From Paenibacillus sp. FSL K6-1330 (lineage in GTDB: Bacteria > Bacillota > Bacilli > Paenibacillales > Paenibacillaceae), in contig NZ_CP150269.1 in NCBI RefSeq assembly GCF_037976825.1, positions 2,183,501 through 2,247,500 of the forward strand: a stretch of 64,000 nt of DNA. Direction: 5' to 3'. How positions within the stretch are numbered: the stretch's first letter is position 1; every line of letters starts with the position of its first letter. The notes beneath the pieces are model-generated. The model searched no databases and was not told the DNA's origin. It was given only the letters and a program-made list of their open reading frames with translations. The translations under genes and the position numbers were made by a program. Positions 33,051 through 42,757 of this stretch are shown one piece after another.

Positions 33051-34085
33051 ATGTGGCGCGCAGATGTTTTTCTGGAGTCCATGTATAACGAGGCAATGGG
33101 CCGAACGAAAGACAGGCAGGTTTCCATGAGCGCCGAAGAGCGCAAAGGGCATTTAAAGCAGACGCTTCGGCAATTGATCGGTGAATTCGAATCCAATGAC
33201 AGGCATAAGCCTGTACTGCTCGAACAGGAGCCGTGTGACGGATATATTCGGGAGAGGGTGGAGTTATCCGCCGTACCGGGCGTATCCTTTGCGGCGTATG
33301 TATTAATTCCGGATGGGAATCAGGGGGAGCCGATGCCAGCAGCCGTCGCTGTTCATGGTCATGGCTATGGCAGCAGGGAGATTGTAGGGCTGAAGCAGGA
33401 CGGCTCAAGCGATCCTGATGCATCTGGTTTACATCAGCATTTCGCTGTCCAGTTGGTACGGCGGGGCATGGTGGTAATCGCTCCGGATGTAGCCGGTTTC
33501 GGTGAGCGTCGCCTTGCGGCGGATCTCGTACGGAATCCGGATGCCCCGAATTCCTGCCACCGGCTGTCGACCGGGCTGATGATGCATGGCAAGACGCTCG
33601 CCGGTCTCCGCGTAACCGAGACGCTGAAGGCCTTGGAGTATGTGGCCGAACGCCCGGAGGTTCAGGCTGACAGAATCGGCATCATGGGTTTTTCGGGAGG
33701 CGGGTTTATCTCGTTTTTGAGCGCGGCGCTGGATGAACGGATTCGGGCTGCCGTGCTTGCGGGCTATCCCAATACTTTTAAGGACAGCATTATGGCGGTG
33801 CAGCACTGTGTATGTAATTACATCCCCGGCATGCTCAACCATGCCGAGCTGCCGGAATGGATGGGGCTGATCTCACCTAGACCTTTGTTTCTGGAGTCGG
33901 GAACCCATGATCGGATATTCCCGGCTGCTGGCTTTGAAGCCGCAGCTCATGAGCTCAGGGAAACATATCGGCGCACCGGTGCGGAGGAGAAGCTGCAAAC
34001 CGATCTGTTCCCCGGGGCACATGAAATCAGCGGCCGATATTCTTACGACTGGTTGTTTGAACGGTTAAGCAGCCCGGATTTGTGA
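33051..34085 (+). CDS. Alpha/beta hydrolase of the acetylxylan-esterase/dienelactone-hydrolase type
   Basis: 344 aa, no signal peptide. AAVAVHGHGYGS is the oxyanion region, GIMGFSGGGFISFL holds the nucleophile Ser, LESGTHDRIFP the Asp and FPGAHEISG the His. Family PF12715-like. GAAGGCGGTGAG precedes ATG 33051. It likely removes acyl groups from a sugar or related metabolite. It is next to the sigma/anti-sigma pair by position only; no evidence ties them. A shared terminator separates it from the convergent GH76. Confidence 0.85.
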   Translation: MWRADVFLESMYNEAMGRTKDRQVSMSAEERKGHLKQTLRQLIGEFESNDRHKPVLLEQEPCDGYIRERVELSAVPGVSFAAYVLIPDGNQGEPMPAAVAVHGHGYGSREIVGLKQDGSSDPDASGLHQHFAVQLVRRGMVVIAPDVAGFGERRLAADLVRNPDAPNSCHRLSTGLMMHGKTLAGLRVTETLKALEYVAERPEVQADRIGIMGFSGGGFISFLSAALDERIRAAVLAGYPNTFKDSIMAVQHCVCNYIPGMLNHAELPEWMGLISPRPLFLESGTHDRIFPAAGFEAAAHELRETYRRTGAEEKLQTDLFPGAHEISGRYSYDWLFERLSSPDL

Positions 34086-34181
34086 AGGGTACTCTTCCCT
34101 AGCCGTTTCTGATCAGGCACTAATTGTAACAGGGCATCGCACGTATGGACCGCAAGAGACTATGGGTACAGGTGAAAGAGA

Positions 34182-34222
34182 ACAAAAAGGGACTCCTGAA
34201 TCATCAGGAGTCCCTTTTTTTA
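34182..34222. terminator. Bidirectional terminator
   Basis: AAAAAGGGACTCCTGA pairs with TCAGGAGTCCCTTTTT across a short loop, between the convergent hydrolase (33051-34085) and GH76 gene. Confidence 0.88.
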
Positions 34223-34257
34223 TACGTCATGCATGGTCGCCGCTATAGCGCTAGGGT

Positions 34258-37200
34258 TTACTCCAAGTCATCCTGCCAATCTTCGAGCAGGGAGTTCGCA
34301 TCGGTATTTAATACCGTTTTGGCTTGAACGCTGACGTTGCGTCCCATCGGCTCTTTATTCAGGTGCTTGGTGAAATTCTGCATATGCTTGACGGCATGAT
34401 CCACTCTTCCCAGATCCAGTTGATGCTGTACCTGGTTAAGAACGTTGGTCAGCTGAGGAATGAGCGCTCCGCTTACATCTCCTGAATCTGCGAATCGGGC
34501 GATTAATTGTTTCATGGAAGGCACGCTGGTGATGACCCGGAACTGGATTGTTTTCTGAAGCTTGTTACCGGAGCGGTCCTCAGTCGTAACCGTTGCAGTT
34601 ATGTCGCCCAAATTCCCGGCCAAATCGATGTCGATAGCGTCCTTGGTCAATGGATCCAGCGTATATACTTTATCGCCGATGGTTATTTCGGCTAATTGGA
34701 TGGCGGAAGTGTCGATAATTTTGAAGCTGAGAGCCATGTAATCCTCCAAAGCATCGCCATCTTCCAAGCTCTTGCCATTAACAGTCAAAGAGAAGGAAGG
34801 AGAATCGGTAACCTCGATGGTGACTCCCTGCGATACATTCCCGGACCGATCAATGGACCGGATGAAGAGCGAGTAGTCCTTGCCCGCTTCGATTCCCTGT
34901 ATCACCGCTGTTTGAATTCCCCGATTTACCTCAATGACGTCGCCGACCTGCTGTCCATTACTCCGCAGCGTAATTTGCACTTTTTGAGCATCGATATCAT
35001 AAGGACCATCCCAAGACAGCGTCATGTTTCCTTCACCGCGCTTCACCTGCACGTTCTCTACCTCACCCGGGGCAACGTCATCCTCTTCGGGTATGGTAGG
35101 AGGAGCAGGCTCCGTAAATACGGCCGGATCGCCAAAAGTGAATTTATCAAAGTTGTATAACCAGTCTCCACCTTTGAAAGACATGAATACAATGTGTTTT
35201 CCCGTTACAGGGGTCGTTACATCCGTCGAGGAAACTTTGAAATTTTGCCAGCCCCCTGTTCCTGAGACGGTGGCTGTTGCAATGACCGGACCGCCCAGAC
35301 TGTCCAGTCTGACCTCGATCGTCCCGCCAGCCGTGGCGCTGGCTGCGTTGACATGGAATTGGGTAGGACTTTCGCTGCCAAAATCGATGTAATTGTACAT
35401 AGCATAAGGGTTATTCGGACCAAACATCCCGGCCAGGTAAGTTTCCCCGCCGCCGGTTTCTCTGCCGAAGCCTACTCCGTTTGTATAGTTTTCGGCTTCC
35501 AGCTTGTCGTAAGCATCCCTTGCTTTTCCTTTCATGGTGGTAAAGGTGAACCACTCCAGATTGAGAGGGTAGTCGCTGCCGTTCGCTCCCTTGAAAACAA
35601 GGTATACGTCGTGAACACCTACAGCTAAGGTGTCATCGATATTCGCCATGATATCGACCCAGTTATCCCAGCTTCCCAGCGCCGGAATTTGAATGACACC
35701 TGCGGTAGGCCCATCCAGACTGTCCAATTTAACCTCGATCGTGCCGCCTTGATTGCCGCTGGCCACATGCACCGTGATACCAGCCGCGCCAGATCCGAAA
35801 TCAATTCCTTCATAAGAGGCATAGGCATTGTGATGGATTGCGTCCAAATATCCGAACTCGGCATGTTTACTAAGTCCTTCGCTGCTGTCGTAATTTCCGG
35901 CCTTAAGCTTGGCATAGGCGTCGGTTTCCGTCGGGTCCGTCGTTGTGAATTTAACCCAGTTCAAATTGAATAAATAATCGTCGTTCGTCTTGGTGAAGAC
36001 AAGATACACATCATGGACGCCGGTTATAGTGCTCGGCGCTCCCTGGTCATCTATAAGGAGGGTGACGGCATCGATATATTGATTCCAGTCGCCCGTTCCC
36101 TCTACGTTCAAGGTCCCGACTTTGGGGCCATCCTTGGAATCAAGCCGGATCTCGATTTGACCTCCGCCCGTTCCGCTGGACGCTCTGGCAATGAACCCGA
36201 TCGCACCGTCTGATCCGAAGTCCACATTTTTGTAAGCGGCATAAGAGCCATGCTGTATACCGCCTAATTGCAGCGAACCTTCGAACGCGCCTTCCAGAAC
36301 GAAACCGGACCCGATATTGTAGCGTTCCGCTTCGATTTTATCGAAGGGGTTTTTAACGCCATAATGAAGCTCCGCTTCCATCGGCTTGATACCGTTTAAA
36401 GCTTGAACGGCTGCGGCCGAGGACCAGGATTCATAGGTTCCGGACAGCAGTTGTCCCGCCCAGTTTCCATCCACGATATGATCCGAATTCCGGTGACTCC
36501 AGGCCATTTCGATATTGAATGCAAGCCATTCGTCGAATTCAGCACTGAATTCCGGGTACTGGCCGGTTTCATCCAGTGTCTTTTGCAGATGGGCCAGATT
36601 GCGCATCAGGATCGTTTTGCCGCCTTTCAGATCTCCGTTGGGGCCTTCGTAATTCAACACCCCGTTTGAATCCACCAGATGGTTCTTGGTGAATTTAGCG
36701 GCTTTGACCGCGTCATCGAGGTAAACGGCATTTCCGGTCGCTTTATACAATCCGACGGCCGACCCGATGTATGTACCCTGGTTGTAGTGAGTGGCATCCG
36801 GAACCGCGCCATGTTCAACTTCGATGCGGTCGAACACTTTTCCGTTTCCGTCCGTAAGCATCGTTTTGCCCCACCTGAATATTTTGGTTGCCGCGTTTAG
36901 ATAATGCTCATCTTTCGTTATATCGTAAAGATAAAGTGCCGCTTGCGCCGCCGGAAAATTAATGCACGCATTTTTGGTATTATGGTCGCTGTTCAGCCAC
37001 CAAATGCCGCCGTTTGCGAACTCTTCATCCCACTGCGTATCGTACACAAAATCGAAATGATCCCTCGCGGCTTCCAAATATCTTGGGTTTCCGGTGATTT
37101 GATAGGCTCTGGCGCTTCCCATCGCCCACCACATAATATCGTCATTGAACGGGTTATTCGTCCAATCTTGCCCGTACTTGGCGACGGTACCGTCATATAC

Positions 37201-37512
37201 ATCGTCGATTTGCGTTTTAAGCTCGGCTTTCAAAGCAGGATCGGATGTATGCTGATACGCATCCATGACCAATTCCCACAGCTCTGCCTCCACCCAGAAG
37301 TCTTGATGCTTCTCGCGCTTCGAGTCCTTCCAGAACATCTTGGCGTTCGGATCCCAAAATGTATCGTTAAATGCTCTCATCGCGGTATCCCCATCTGATG
37401 CGGTATAGGCGTAGGCTTTGGACGTTCCGATGCCGGGCATGGAACCGAACATGAGCGCGATAGCCAGAGGCACCGCCAGAAACCTGAAAAGTTGACCTGA
37501 TCTTAGTGACAT
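34258..37512 (-). CDS. Secreted GH76 alpha-1,6-mannanase with carbohydrate-binding modules
   Basis: 1084 aa from ATG 37512 (GAGGAGG upstream); a longer open frame to 37719 overlaps the binding-protein gene and lacks a ribosome site. Signal peptide ends near KAYA. The GH76 (alpha/alpha)6 domain (~residues 35-395) has the catalytic Asp pair NPFNDDIMWWAMG. Three CBM6-like modules follow (KIEAERYNIGSGF, LKAGNYDSSEGLSK, LEAENYTNGVGFGR, each with YASY/YAAY and IEVRLDS motifs). Then a fibronectin-III-like domain, another beta domain and a C-terminal FIMAH-type helical domain (HAVKHMQNFTKHLNK). It should endo-cleave alpha-1,6-mannan outside the cell. Last gene of the mannan operon. Confidence 0.93.
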   Translation of the reverse strand: MSLRSGQLFRFLAVPLAIALMFGSMPGIGTSKAYAYTASDGDTAMRAFNDTFWDPNAKMFWKDSKREKHQDFWVEAELWELVMDAYQHTSDPALKAELKTQIDDVYDGTVAKYGQDWTNNPFNDDIMWWAMGSARAYQITGNPRYLEAARDHFDFVYDTQWDEEFANGGIWWLNSDHNTKNACINFPAAQAALYLYDITKDEHYLNAATKIFRWGKTMLTDGNGKVFDRIEVEHGAVPDATHYNQGTYIGSAVGLYKATGNAVYLDDAVKAAKFTKNHLVDSNGVLNYEGPNGDLKGGKTILMRNLAHLQKTLDETGQYPEFSAEFDEWLAFNIEMAWSHRNSDHIVDGNWAGQLLSGTYESWSSAAAVQALNGIKPMEAELHYGVKNPFDKIEAERYNIGSGFVLEGAFEGSLQLGGIQHGSYAAYKNVDFGSDGAIGFIARASSGTGGGQIEIRLDSKDGPKVGTLNVEGTGDWNQYIDAVTLLIDDQGAPSTITGVHDVYLVFTKTNDDYLFNLNWVKFTTTDPTETDAYAKLKAGNYDSSEGLSKHAEFGYLDAIHHNAYASYEGIDFGSGAAGITVHVASGNQGGTIEVKLDSLDGPTAGVIQIPALGSWDNWVDIMANIDDTLAVGVHDVYLVFKGANGSDYPLNLEWFTFTTMKGKARDAYDKLEAENYTNGVGFGRETGGGETYLAGMFGPNNPYAMYNYIDFGSESPTQFHVNAASATAGGTIEVRLDSLGGPVIATATVSGTGGWQNFKVSSTDVTTPVTGKHIVFMSFKGGDWLYNFDKFTFGDPAVFTEPAPPTIPEEDDVAPGEVENVQVKRGEGNMTLSWDGPYDIDAQKVQITLRSNGQQVGDVIEVNRGIQTAVIQGIEAGKDYSLFIRSIDRSGNVSQGVTIEVTDSPSFSLTVNGKSLEDGDALEDYMALSFKIIDTSAIQLAEITIGDKVYTLDPLTKDAIDIDLAGNLGDITATVTTEDRSGNKLQKTIQFRVITSVPSMKQLIARFADSGDVSGALIPQLTNVLNQVQHQLDLGRVDHAVKHMQNFTKHLNKEPMGRNVSVQAKTVLNTDANSLLEDWQDDLE

Positions 37513-37592
37513 GAATGTTCCTCCTCTATTTTCAAATCGAAGCCGATCCGTTCCATTCATGATCGGCTTCATGAGCTTAACGGTTCCGGTTA

Positions 37593-38942
37593 CTACTTGC
37601 CGGTCGTAATCACTTTGTTGATTTTTTCGGCCATCACATCCAGTTCGGTGATCGGGGCTTTGCCCATCAGAATGTTTTTCCATGATGCTTCGATGAACGG
37701 GTACGCTTTGCCTGCCCATGTCGACAGGAAACGAACCGGCTGCGTATTCTGGGATTTCAGAATATGATCAAGGCCTTCGCCCACTTCAGGATGTCCGGCC
37801 GCTTTCAGCGCTTCGTAATAAGCTGCGGAAGATGCTTGATAGGCTGCAGGAGCCACCGGGGTTGAAGGGAGGACTTCCTCGTACATTTTGGAATCCAGGT
37901 ACTTGAGCACTTTCCATACCGCTTCCGGATTTTTGAGCGTTGCCGGACTGGACCAGCCGACAGCATCATAAATCTCGGTCTGGCTGTTTACCACCGGCAT
38001 CGGCACGTAACCCCACTCCAATTCCTTCGGAGCCGTACGGATCAAGTCATCGGCTACCCATTGCCCCTGCAGGGTCATCGGGACTTTACCTTGCTTGAAC
38101 GAACTCATGGCATTCGTTAAGTCAAAGGTAGGGGGATTCATGTAACCGTTTGCAATGGCGGATTTATATTTTTCGACTCCCTCTCTGAACGGGTCACTGA
38201 TTTCCACCTTTGTTGGATTAATGATGGCATCAGCGAAGGGAGCGCCGCTTGCGGATACCGAATAGAGAGAGACGTGGAAGGGGTCAAGGGGAGCGTAATA
38301 ACCAAATTGCTGCACGCCGCCCTGATTGCTCGAAAGTTTTTCCATCGCCGTGAAGAATTCATCATAGGTCCAGCCAATCTTCGGTTCCGGAAGGCCTGCA
38401 TCCTGGAATGATTTTTTATTGTAAAAAATGCCGTATGTGTTCAAGAGGCCCGGCAATCCGACCAACTTGCCTTCATAGTACCAGCTGTCTACCACGCCGT
38501 CGTAAAAGCCCTCCATGAACGCTTTGTCCTGTGTTGCAAGCTCCGTCCAGTCATAGAGAAGTCCTTTGCCGGCATTATCGAGCAGCATGTCGTTACCGGT
38601 CATGAAGATGTCGGGTGCTTTCTTCGCCGTGATCATTCCGTTAATCTTGACACCGTAATTGTCCAATGGAGTAGGGATGAGCTTCACTTTGATGTCAGGG
38701 TTATCCTCTTCGAATTTTTTCATGGATGCCATGATTTTTTCGTTCATGGCCGCCGACTCCCAAGTAATCATCGTGACTTCGACGGGTTTCTTGGACCCGG
38801 CGTTATCTTCTCCGGATGGTGTGTTCCCGGGACTCGCCGAACCGGAGCCTCCGCCGCTGTTGTCGCCGCAAGCGGCTAGCAGACTTGAAAATAACAGTAA
38901 AGCGATGATTCCACTGGCCCACTTTCTAACACCCTGTCTCAT
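37593..38942 (-). CDS. Sugar-binding lipoprotein of the mannan importer
   Basis: 449 aa. Lipobox LLAACG. Family-1 extracellular solute-binding protein; the sequence has VTMITWESAAMNEKIMASMK and MTLQGQWVADDLIR. GGGAGGT precedes ATG 38942. It lies between the GH76 enzyme and the MalG/MalF-type permeases and should receive mannan oligosaccharides released outside (inference from linkage to GH76 and GH125). It is unlike the other binding proteins in the window in length and permease type. Confidence 0.92.
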   Translation of the reverse strand: MRQGVRKWASGIIALLLFSSLLAACGDNSGGGSGSASPGNTPSGEDNAGSKKPVEVTMITWESAAMNEKIMASMKKFEEDNPDIKVKLIPTPLDNYGVKINGMITAKKAPDIFMTGNDMLLDNAGKGLLYDWTELATQDKAFMEGFYDGVVDSWYYEGKLVGLPGLLNTYGIFYNKKSFQDAGLPEPKIGWTYDEFFTAMEKLSSNQGGVQQFGYYAPLDPFHVSLYSVSASGAPFADAIINPTKVEISDPFREGVEKYKSAIANGYMNPPTFDLTNAMSSFKQGKVPMTLQGQWVADDLIRTAPKELEWGYVPMPVVNSQTEIYDAVGWSSPATLKNPEAVWKVLKYLDSKMYEEVLPSTPVAPAAYQASSAAYYEALKAAGHPEVGEGLDHILKSQNTQPVRFLSTWAGKAYPFIEASWKNILMGKAPITELDVMAEKINKVITTGK

Positions 38943-39041
38943 TGAAAGACCTCCCCAATGGTAAATTTAATGAACTGAACATCACCTGTTTTTTACTTCA
39001 GTCAATCCCGGTCGGCATCACCTCCCATACGGTTGGAAGCT

Positions 39042-39935
39042 TTACTTTAAACCCGCGGAATTCATGGAGCCAAGCCCTTGCATAAAAAACTTCTGCCCAA
39101 AGAAGAAGAGCAGCAGCATCGGCAGGATATAAATTAAATCCGCGGCCATAAACAGATTCCAGGCTGTCGCATAGGTGCCCGTATAGGTTGCCATCGCCAG
39201 TGACAGCGTCCATTTGCTTGGGTCGATAATATAGAGCAAAGGTTCCAAATATTGATTCCATGCCCCTTGGAACGCAAATATTACCATGGTCATGATGACC
39301 GGCATGGACATCGGCACCAATACCTTGAGCAGCACATAAAGGTCCGATGCTCCGTCTATTTTGGCAGCCTCGTCAAATGAAACGGAGATTGTTTTTATAT
39401 ACTGTACAAACAGGAACGAGAACGTGGCGTTTCCAAAAAAGGCGGGCACGATGATCGGCAGCCAGGAATCGTACCATCCGATGCTGGTGTACAGGTTAAA
39501 CATAGGGATCATGCCGACAAATCCGGGAAGCATAAGGCTCCCTACAAAAAGCGAGAACCACAGCTTTCGTCCCGGGAACTTTAGCCGTGCCAGCCCGTAG
39601 CCCACCAGCACCGAGCTTATAATCTGCCCGATCGTGCAGGTAATCGCGATAAACAGGGAGTTGCCAAACGTTTGCCAAAAGTTGATTTCCTTCGTACCGG
39701 TTACAAAATTGGACCAATGAAACTCCCGCGGAAACCATTCGGGCGGAATTTTGAACACGTCATTGTTGCTCTTCAGCGCAATGGTAACCATCCACAAGAG
39801 GGGGAACAGCATCGCAATGGCGCCGATAGCCAATAGGACAAAACGAAAGGCATCAATCCAATTAAACCGTACTCTTCGCTTAACGCGTATGTCCGCTGCA
39901 TTCAGATTTCCTTTGGGCCGTACTTCCGTTTGCAT
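39042..39935 (-). CDS. MalG-type sugar ABC transporter permease (mannan system)
   Basis: 297 aa from ATG 39935 (AAGGGGG upstream; a GTG just before is possible). Basic N-tail, then six membrane segments beginning FRFVLLAIGAIAMLFPLLWM. EAA motif near residue 188 (DEAAKIDGASDLYVLLKVLV). C-terminal KFFMQGLGSMNSAGLK tail. Twin of the following MalF-type permease, transcribed from the same operon, with a 100-bp gap before the binding protein. Confidence 0.92.
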   Translation of the reverse strand: MQTEVRPKGNLNAADIRVKRRVRFNWIDAFRFVLLAIGAIAMLFPLLWMVTIALKSNNDVFKIPPEWFPREFHWSNFVTGTKEINFWQTFGNSLFIAITCTIGQIISSVLVGYGLARLKFPGRKLWFSLFVGSLMLPGFVGMIPMFNLYTSIGWYDSWLPIIVPAFFGNATFSFLFVQYIKTISVSFDEAAKIDGASDLYVLLKVLVPMSMPVIMTMVIFAFQGAWNQYLEPLLYIIDPSKWTLSLAMATYTGTYATAWNLFMAADLIYILPMLLLFFFGQKFFMQGLGSMNSAGLK

Positions 39936-39949
39936 CACTTCTTACCCCC

Positions 39950-40840
39950 TTATTTGTCGCTTTCGTAATAAACGAACCGGTTGGAGTACCGATAAGAAAT
40001 TACGGTAAAGATCATGATGATGACGAACAGTACCCACACTTCTGCGATTGCATAACCAAACATTCTTCCATTGAAGGCGTCAGTATAGATTTTGTAATTC
40101 AGCAGGGAGGTGGAAAAGTTCGGGCCGCCTCCGGTCAACACCTGAACCTGGTTAAACGCCTGGAATGCGCCGATGATGCCGAGTATAAGCTGCAGGAACA
40201 GGATCGGGGTGATCATGGGCAGCGTAATGTTAAGCGACATCCGCCACCTGGAGGCGCCGTCGACTTCCGCCGCTTCATACATTTCCTGGGGAACCGACTG
40301 CAGACCGCTCAGAAAAATGATGACACTGGATCCGACTTGCCATAAACCGATTAACACGATCGATGGAAGCGCTGTCGTTTCACTGGTCAACCAAGTGCCC
40401 GGTGGCAGTCCGAACTCTCTTAGCAGTGAATTTGCCAGACCGTATTGCGGCTCATAAATAAATTGCCACAACGTGAGCGTGGCGATGGAGGGAACAACAA
40501 CGGGAAGATAAAAGATCGTACGGAACCATTTGATGCCTGCCAAGTTTTTGTTTAGCATCATGGCCAATAACAAGCCTAGAATCAGTGATAAAGGAACACT
40601 CAGCATCACGAAGTAAAACGTTGCCCGGATCGAAGGCCAAAAAGCCGGATCCTCGGTGAACAGGTATCTAAAGTTCTCAAAGCCGACAAAACGTGGAGAA
40701 TCGTAGCCGCTCCATTCTGTCATGGCGTAATACATGGAGGACAACAGGGGGTAGGCGACAAAAATGCTGAAGCCGATAATGGACGGTAAAATGAACAGAT
40801 ATCCGATGACCCAGCCGCGAAGCTTCCTAGTGGTTCCCAT
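39950..40840 (-). CDS. MalF-type sugar ABC transporter permease (mannan system)
   Basis: 296 aa from ATG 40840; this start overlaps the GH125 stop codon by 14 bp. The strong GGAGGAGG lies 13 bases upstream, so spacing is long but consistent with coupling; ATG 40870 would place that site inside the gene. Six membrane segments beginning GYLFILPSIIGFSIFVAYPL. EAA motif near residue 188 (YEAAEVDGASRWRMSLNITL). A PPGTWLTSETTALPSI loop is typical of the MalF-like group. Confidence 0.92.
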   Translation of the reverse strand: MGTTRKLRGWVIGYLFILPSIIGFSIFVAYPLLSSMYYAMTEWSGYDSPRFVGFENFRYLFTEDPAFWPSIRATFYFVMLSVPLSLILGLLLAMMLNKNLAGIKWFRTIFYLPVVVPSIATLTLWQFIYEPQYGLANSLLREFGLPPGTWLTSETTALPSIVLIGLWQVGSSVIIFLSGLQSVPQEMYEAAEVDGASRWRMSLNITLPMITPILFLQLILGIIGAFQAFNQVQVLTGGGPNFSTSLLNYKIYTDAFNGRMFGYAIAEVWVLFVIIMIFTVISYRYSNRFVYYESDK

Positions 40841-42158
40841 GGTGATTCCGATGACCTCCTCCGGTATCATTCGCTTTGACTCGAATGCCGCAGTAATCCA
40901 TAATCATCTCGCAAAACATCATGTTAGCCCAGGAAAACCATGGGCGGGTATAACGGGCAGGGTCGTCTACCAGAAATCCTTCATGCATCATGCCGGTGCC
41001 TGCATCGGTATCGGCCATTAGCCGCAGCAGTCGAAGTTTCTCTTCCCGATCCGTGGTCGTCAAGCCTTGAATCGCCAGCGCAATCGGCCATATATAACGA
41101 TCCGGCGTGTGGGGGCTACCGACGCCTGCGGCGGCAGTGCCTTGATAAAAGTACGGATTGGCGTGGCTCAGCACGAACCTACGGGTATTCTGGTAGACCG
41201 GGTCATCAGCGCTTGTATAACCCAAATACGGAATTGACAAAAGGCTGGGGACGTTGGCGTCATCCATCAGCAGATGGTTTCCTATCCCGTCTGTTTCATA
41301 GGCATAAATTTTGCCATATTCGGGATGCTCGATAACGCCGTACGACTCAATGCCATGACGGATTTCTCCGGCAAGTTTCTCCGCCTCCGCTTCCAACTCG
41401 GGATCGCGCAGGACATCGCGGGAAATCTCCGCCAGATATCCAAGCACAACGACGGCGAACATATTGGACGGAATGAGGTATCCGTAGGCGCAGGCGTCGT
41501 CGCTCGGGCGGAAGCCGGACCAGGTCATTCCTGTATAAGCCACCTCCGTCCCTTTTCCGCCGAGCGGCAGCGTGTCGCTTGGAGGACAATCGAAGCGTTC
41601 GAAGTAATACGGCGATTTCGATTCATGATGCTGCTCGGTTCGCCAGATGTCCAGAATGACCCTGGCGGCTGAATGGAACTTGTGATCCAAATGCGAGGTC
41701 CTGCCGGTTTCTTTCCATAACAGGTAAGCAAGCTGAAGGGGATAGCATAACGAATCGATCTCATATTTGCGCTCCCATAGCCATGGATTCATGGCGGTGC
41801 GGTCGTTCTGATGGCCTTGACCGGAAGGCGAATCATTGAATGCATTGGCGTATGGATCAAGCAGGATGAATTCTGTTTGCCTGCGTACGAGCCCCTCGAT
41901 CAAATCGGCCAGCTTCTCGTCTTGGCCCGCCGGAACGAGGAAGGGCCGGATTTGCGCAGCCGAATCCCTCAGCCACATGGCCGGAATATCGCCGGTAATG
42001 ACAAAGGTGGTACCGTCGGGCTGTCGTTTAATGGTCGAACTCAGCGTGTTGTCCAGCATGCTCTTGAACATATGTCCGAGCTTCGGATAAGCTGAGGTGC
42101 CTTCGGTTATCGTGCGGTTCAAATCATGCAGTACAGAAAAATAGTCCAACGTGTACAT
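40827..42158 (-). CDS. GH125 exo-alpha-1,6-mannosidase
   Basis: 443 aa, no signal peptide, hence cytoplasmic. GDIPAMWLRDS (56-66) is the hallmark of GH125 (formerly DUF1237); NPWLWERKYEIDSLCYPLQL and RPWFSWANMMFCEMIMDYCG also fit. These enzymes remove terminal alpha-1,6-linked mannose from non-reducing ends. AAGGGAG precedes ATG 42158. First gene of the operon with the importer and the extracellular GH76: polymer is cut outside, oligosaccharide imported, then trimmed inside. Confidence 0.94.
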   Translation of the reverse strand: MYTLDYFSVLHDLNRTITEGTSAYPKLGHMFKSMLDNTLSSTIKRQPDGTTFVITGDIPAMWLRDSAAQIRPFLVPAGQDEKLADLIEGLVRRQTEFILLDPYANAFNDSPSGQGHQNDRTAMNPWLWERKYEIDSLCYPLQLAYLLWKETGRTSHLDHKFHSAARVILDIWRTEQHHESKSPYYFERFDCPPSDTLPLGGKGTEVAYTGMTWSGFRPSDDACAYGYLIPSNMFAVVVLGYLAEISRDVLRDPELEAEAEKLAGEIRHGIESYGVIEHPEYGKIYAYETDGIGNHLLMDDANVPSLLSIPYLGYTSADDPVYQNTRRFVLSHANPYFYQGTAAAGVGSPHTPDRYIWPIALAIQGLTTTDREEKLRLLRLMADTDAGTGMMHEGFLVDDPARYTRPWFSWANMMFCEMIMDYCGIRVKANDTGGGHRNHHGNH

Positions 42159-42214
42159 GTAAGCTCTTCTCCCTTCTATTCTTCAGGGTGTTGATCGTTT
42201 TGTTAAGTCATTAT

Positions 42215-42228
42215 ATAAAACGCTTACA
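42215..42228 (-). promoter_or_regulatory. cre-like CcpA operator of mannan operon
   Basis: On the minus strand the 14 bases read TGTAAGCGTTTTAT, matching the Bacillus cre consensus (TGWAANCGNTNWCA) at all but the last two positions. It overlies the transcription start region just after the -10, where CcpA would block initiation. Carbon-catabolite repression is inferred. Confidence 0.55.
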
Positions 42229-42231
42229 TTT

Positions 42232-42260
42232 AATATAATTACATACCAATTTAATGTCAA
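42232..42260 (-). promoter_or_regulatory. Consensus promoter of mannan operon
   Basis: Reading right to left: TTGACA (42255-42260), 17-base spacer, TATATT (42232-42237), about 75 bases before the GH125 start. The -35 is perfect and spacing ideal, so basal transcription should be strong unless repressed. Confidence 0.75.
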
Positions 42261-42757
42261 TATATTATATCGATAAAAATTATGGCTGTTATATTATGTG
42301 GGTGTAATGAATGGCATGTCGATCATTCTGTGGTTCGTCGTTTTTATATTTGCCAAAGATGCTGTCTCTCGTTATGGGGCCAGATATGTTGGATCTTGAA
42401 TGATTGATTTGAGCAAAAAAAGCTTGCCCTAGTTTAGGAATATACCGTTGCGACAACGCAATTTATCACTTATTACAGCATGCATTTATAACATGATATA
42501 TTGGTATGTGGTGAAAGAATGGCCTTTAGTTGCGGTTGTCTATTGCTTAGCTGAGGAACCACTAAAATATCAAATGGTGTATCATTGCGGGCCGTCTTTT
42601 ATGAATGGTCGGACAGATATCGGGAATTTAACGTTTTTACGAATCACTTTCCCACGTACAGGCACTTCTGGGCCGTTGCCTACATAGAATGAGAAGACCG
42701 AGAGACCGAGCGCGATAAGGGCCGGTTGCATTGTAACTTCGCAGGAGGTGTCCTAAA
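42261..42757. other. Intergenic region between mannan operon and sigK
   Basis: No convincing gene. A 30-codon frame (42307-42399, MNGMSIILWFVVFIFA...) looks membrane-like but has only a weak ribosome site. The part before 42758 should contain the sigK mother-cell promoter; CCTACATAGAAT near 42677 is a loose sigma-E -10 candidate without an obvious -35. Confidence 0.4.

Noticed and set aside
32560..33423. 287-codon minus-strand frame
   Set aside because: Covers parts of the anti-sigma and hydrolase genes on the opposite strand and has a shadow composition rich in His, Arg and Pro.
37513..37719. N-terminal extension of the GH76 protein
   Set aside because: It overlaps the binding-protein gene, lacks a ribosome site, and the signal peptide begins at the ATG at 37512.
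42448..42687. 79-codon plus-strand frame before sigK
   Set aside because: No ribosome site and overlaps the expected sigK promoter region.
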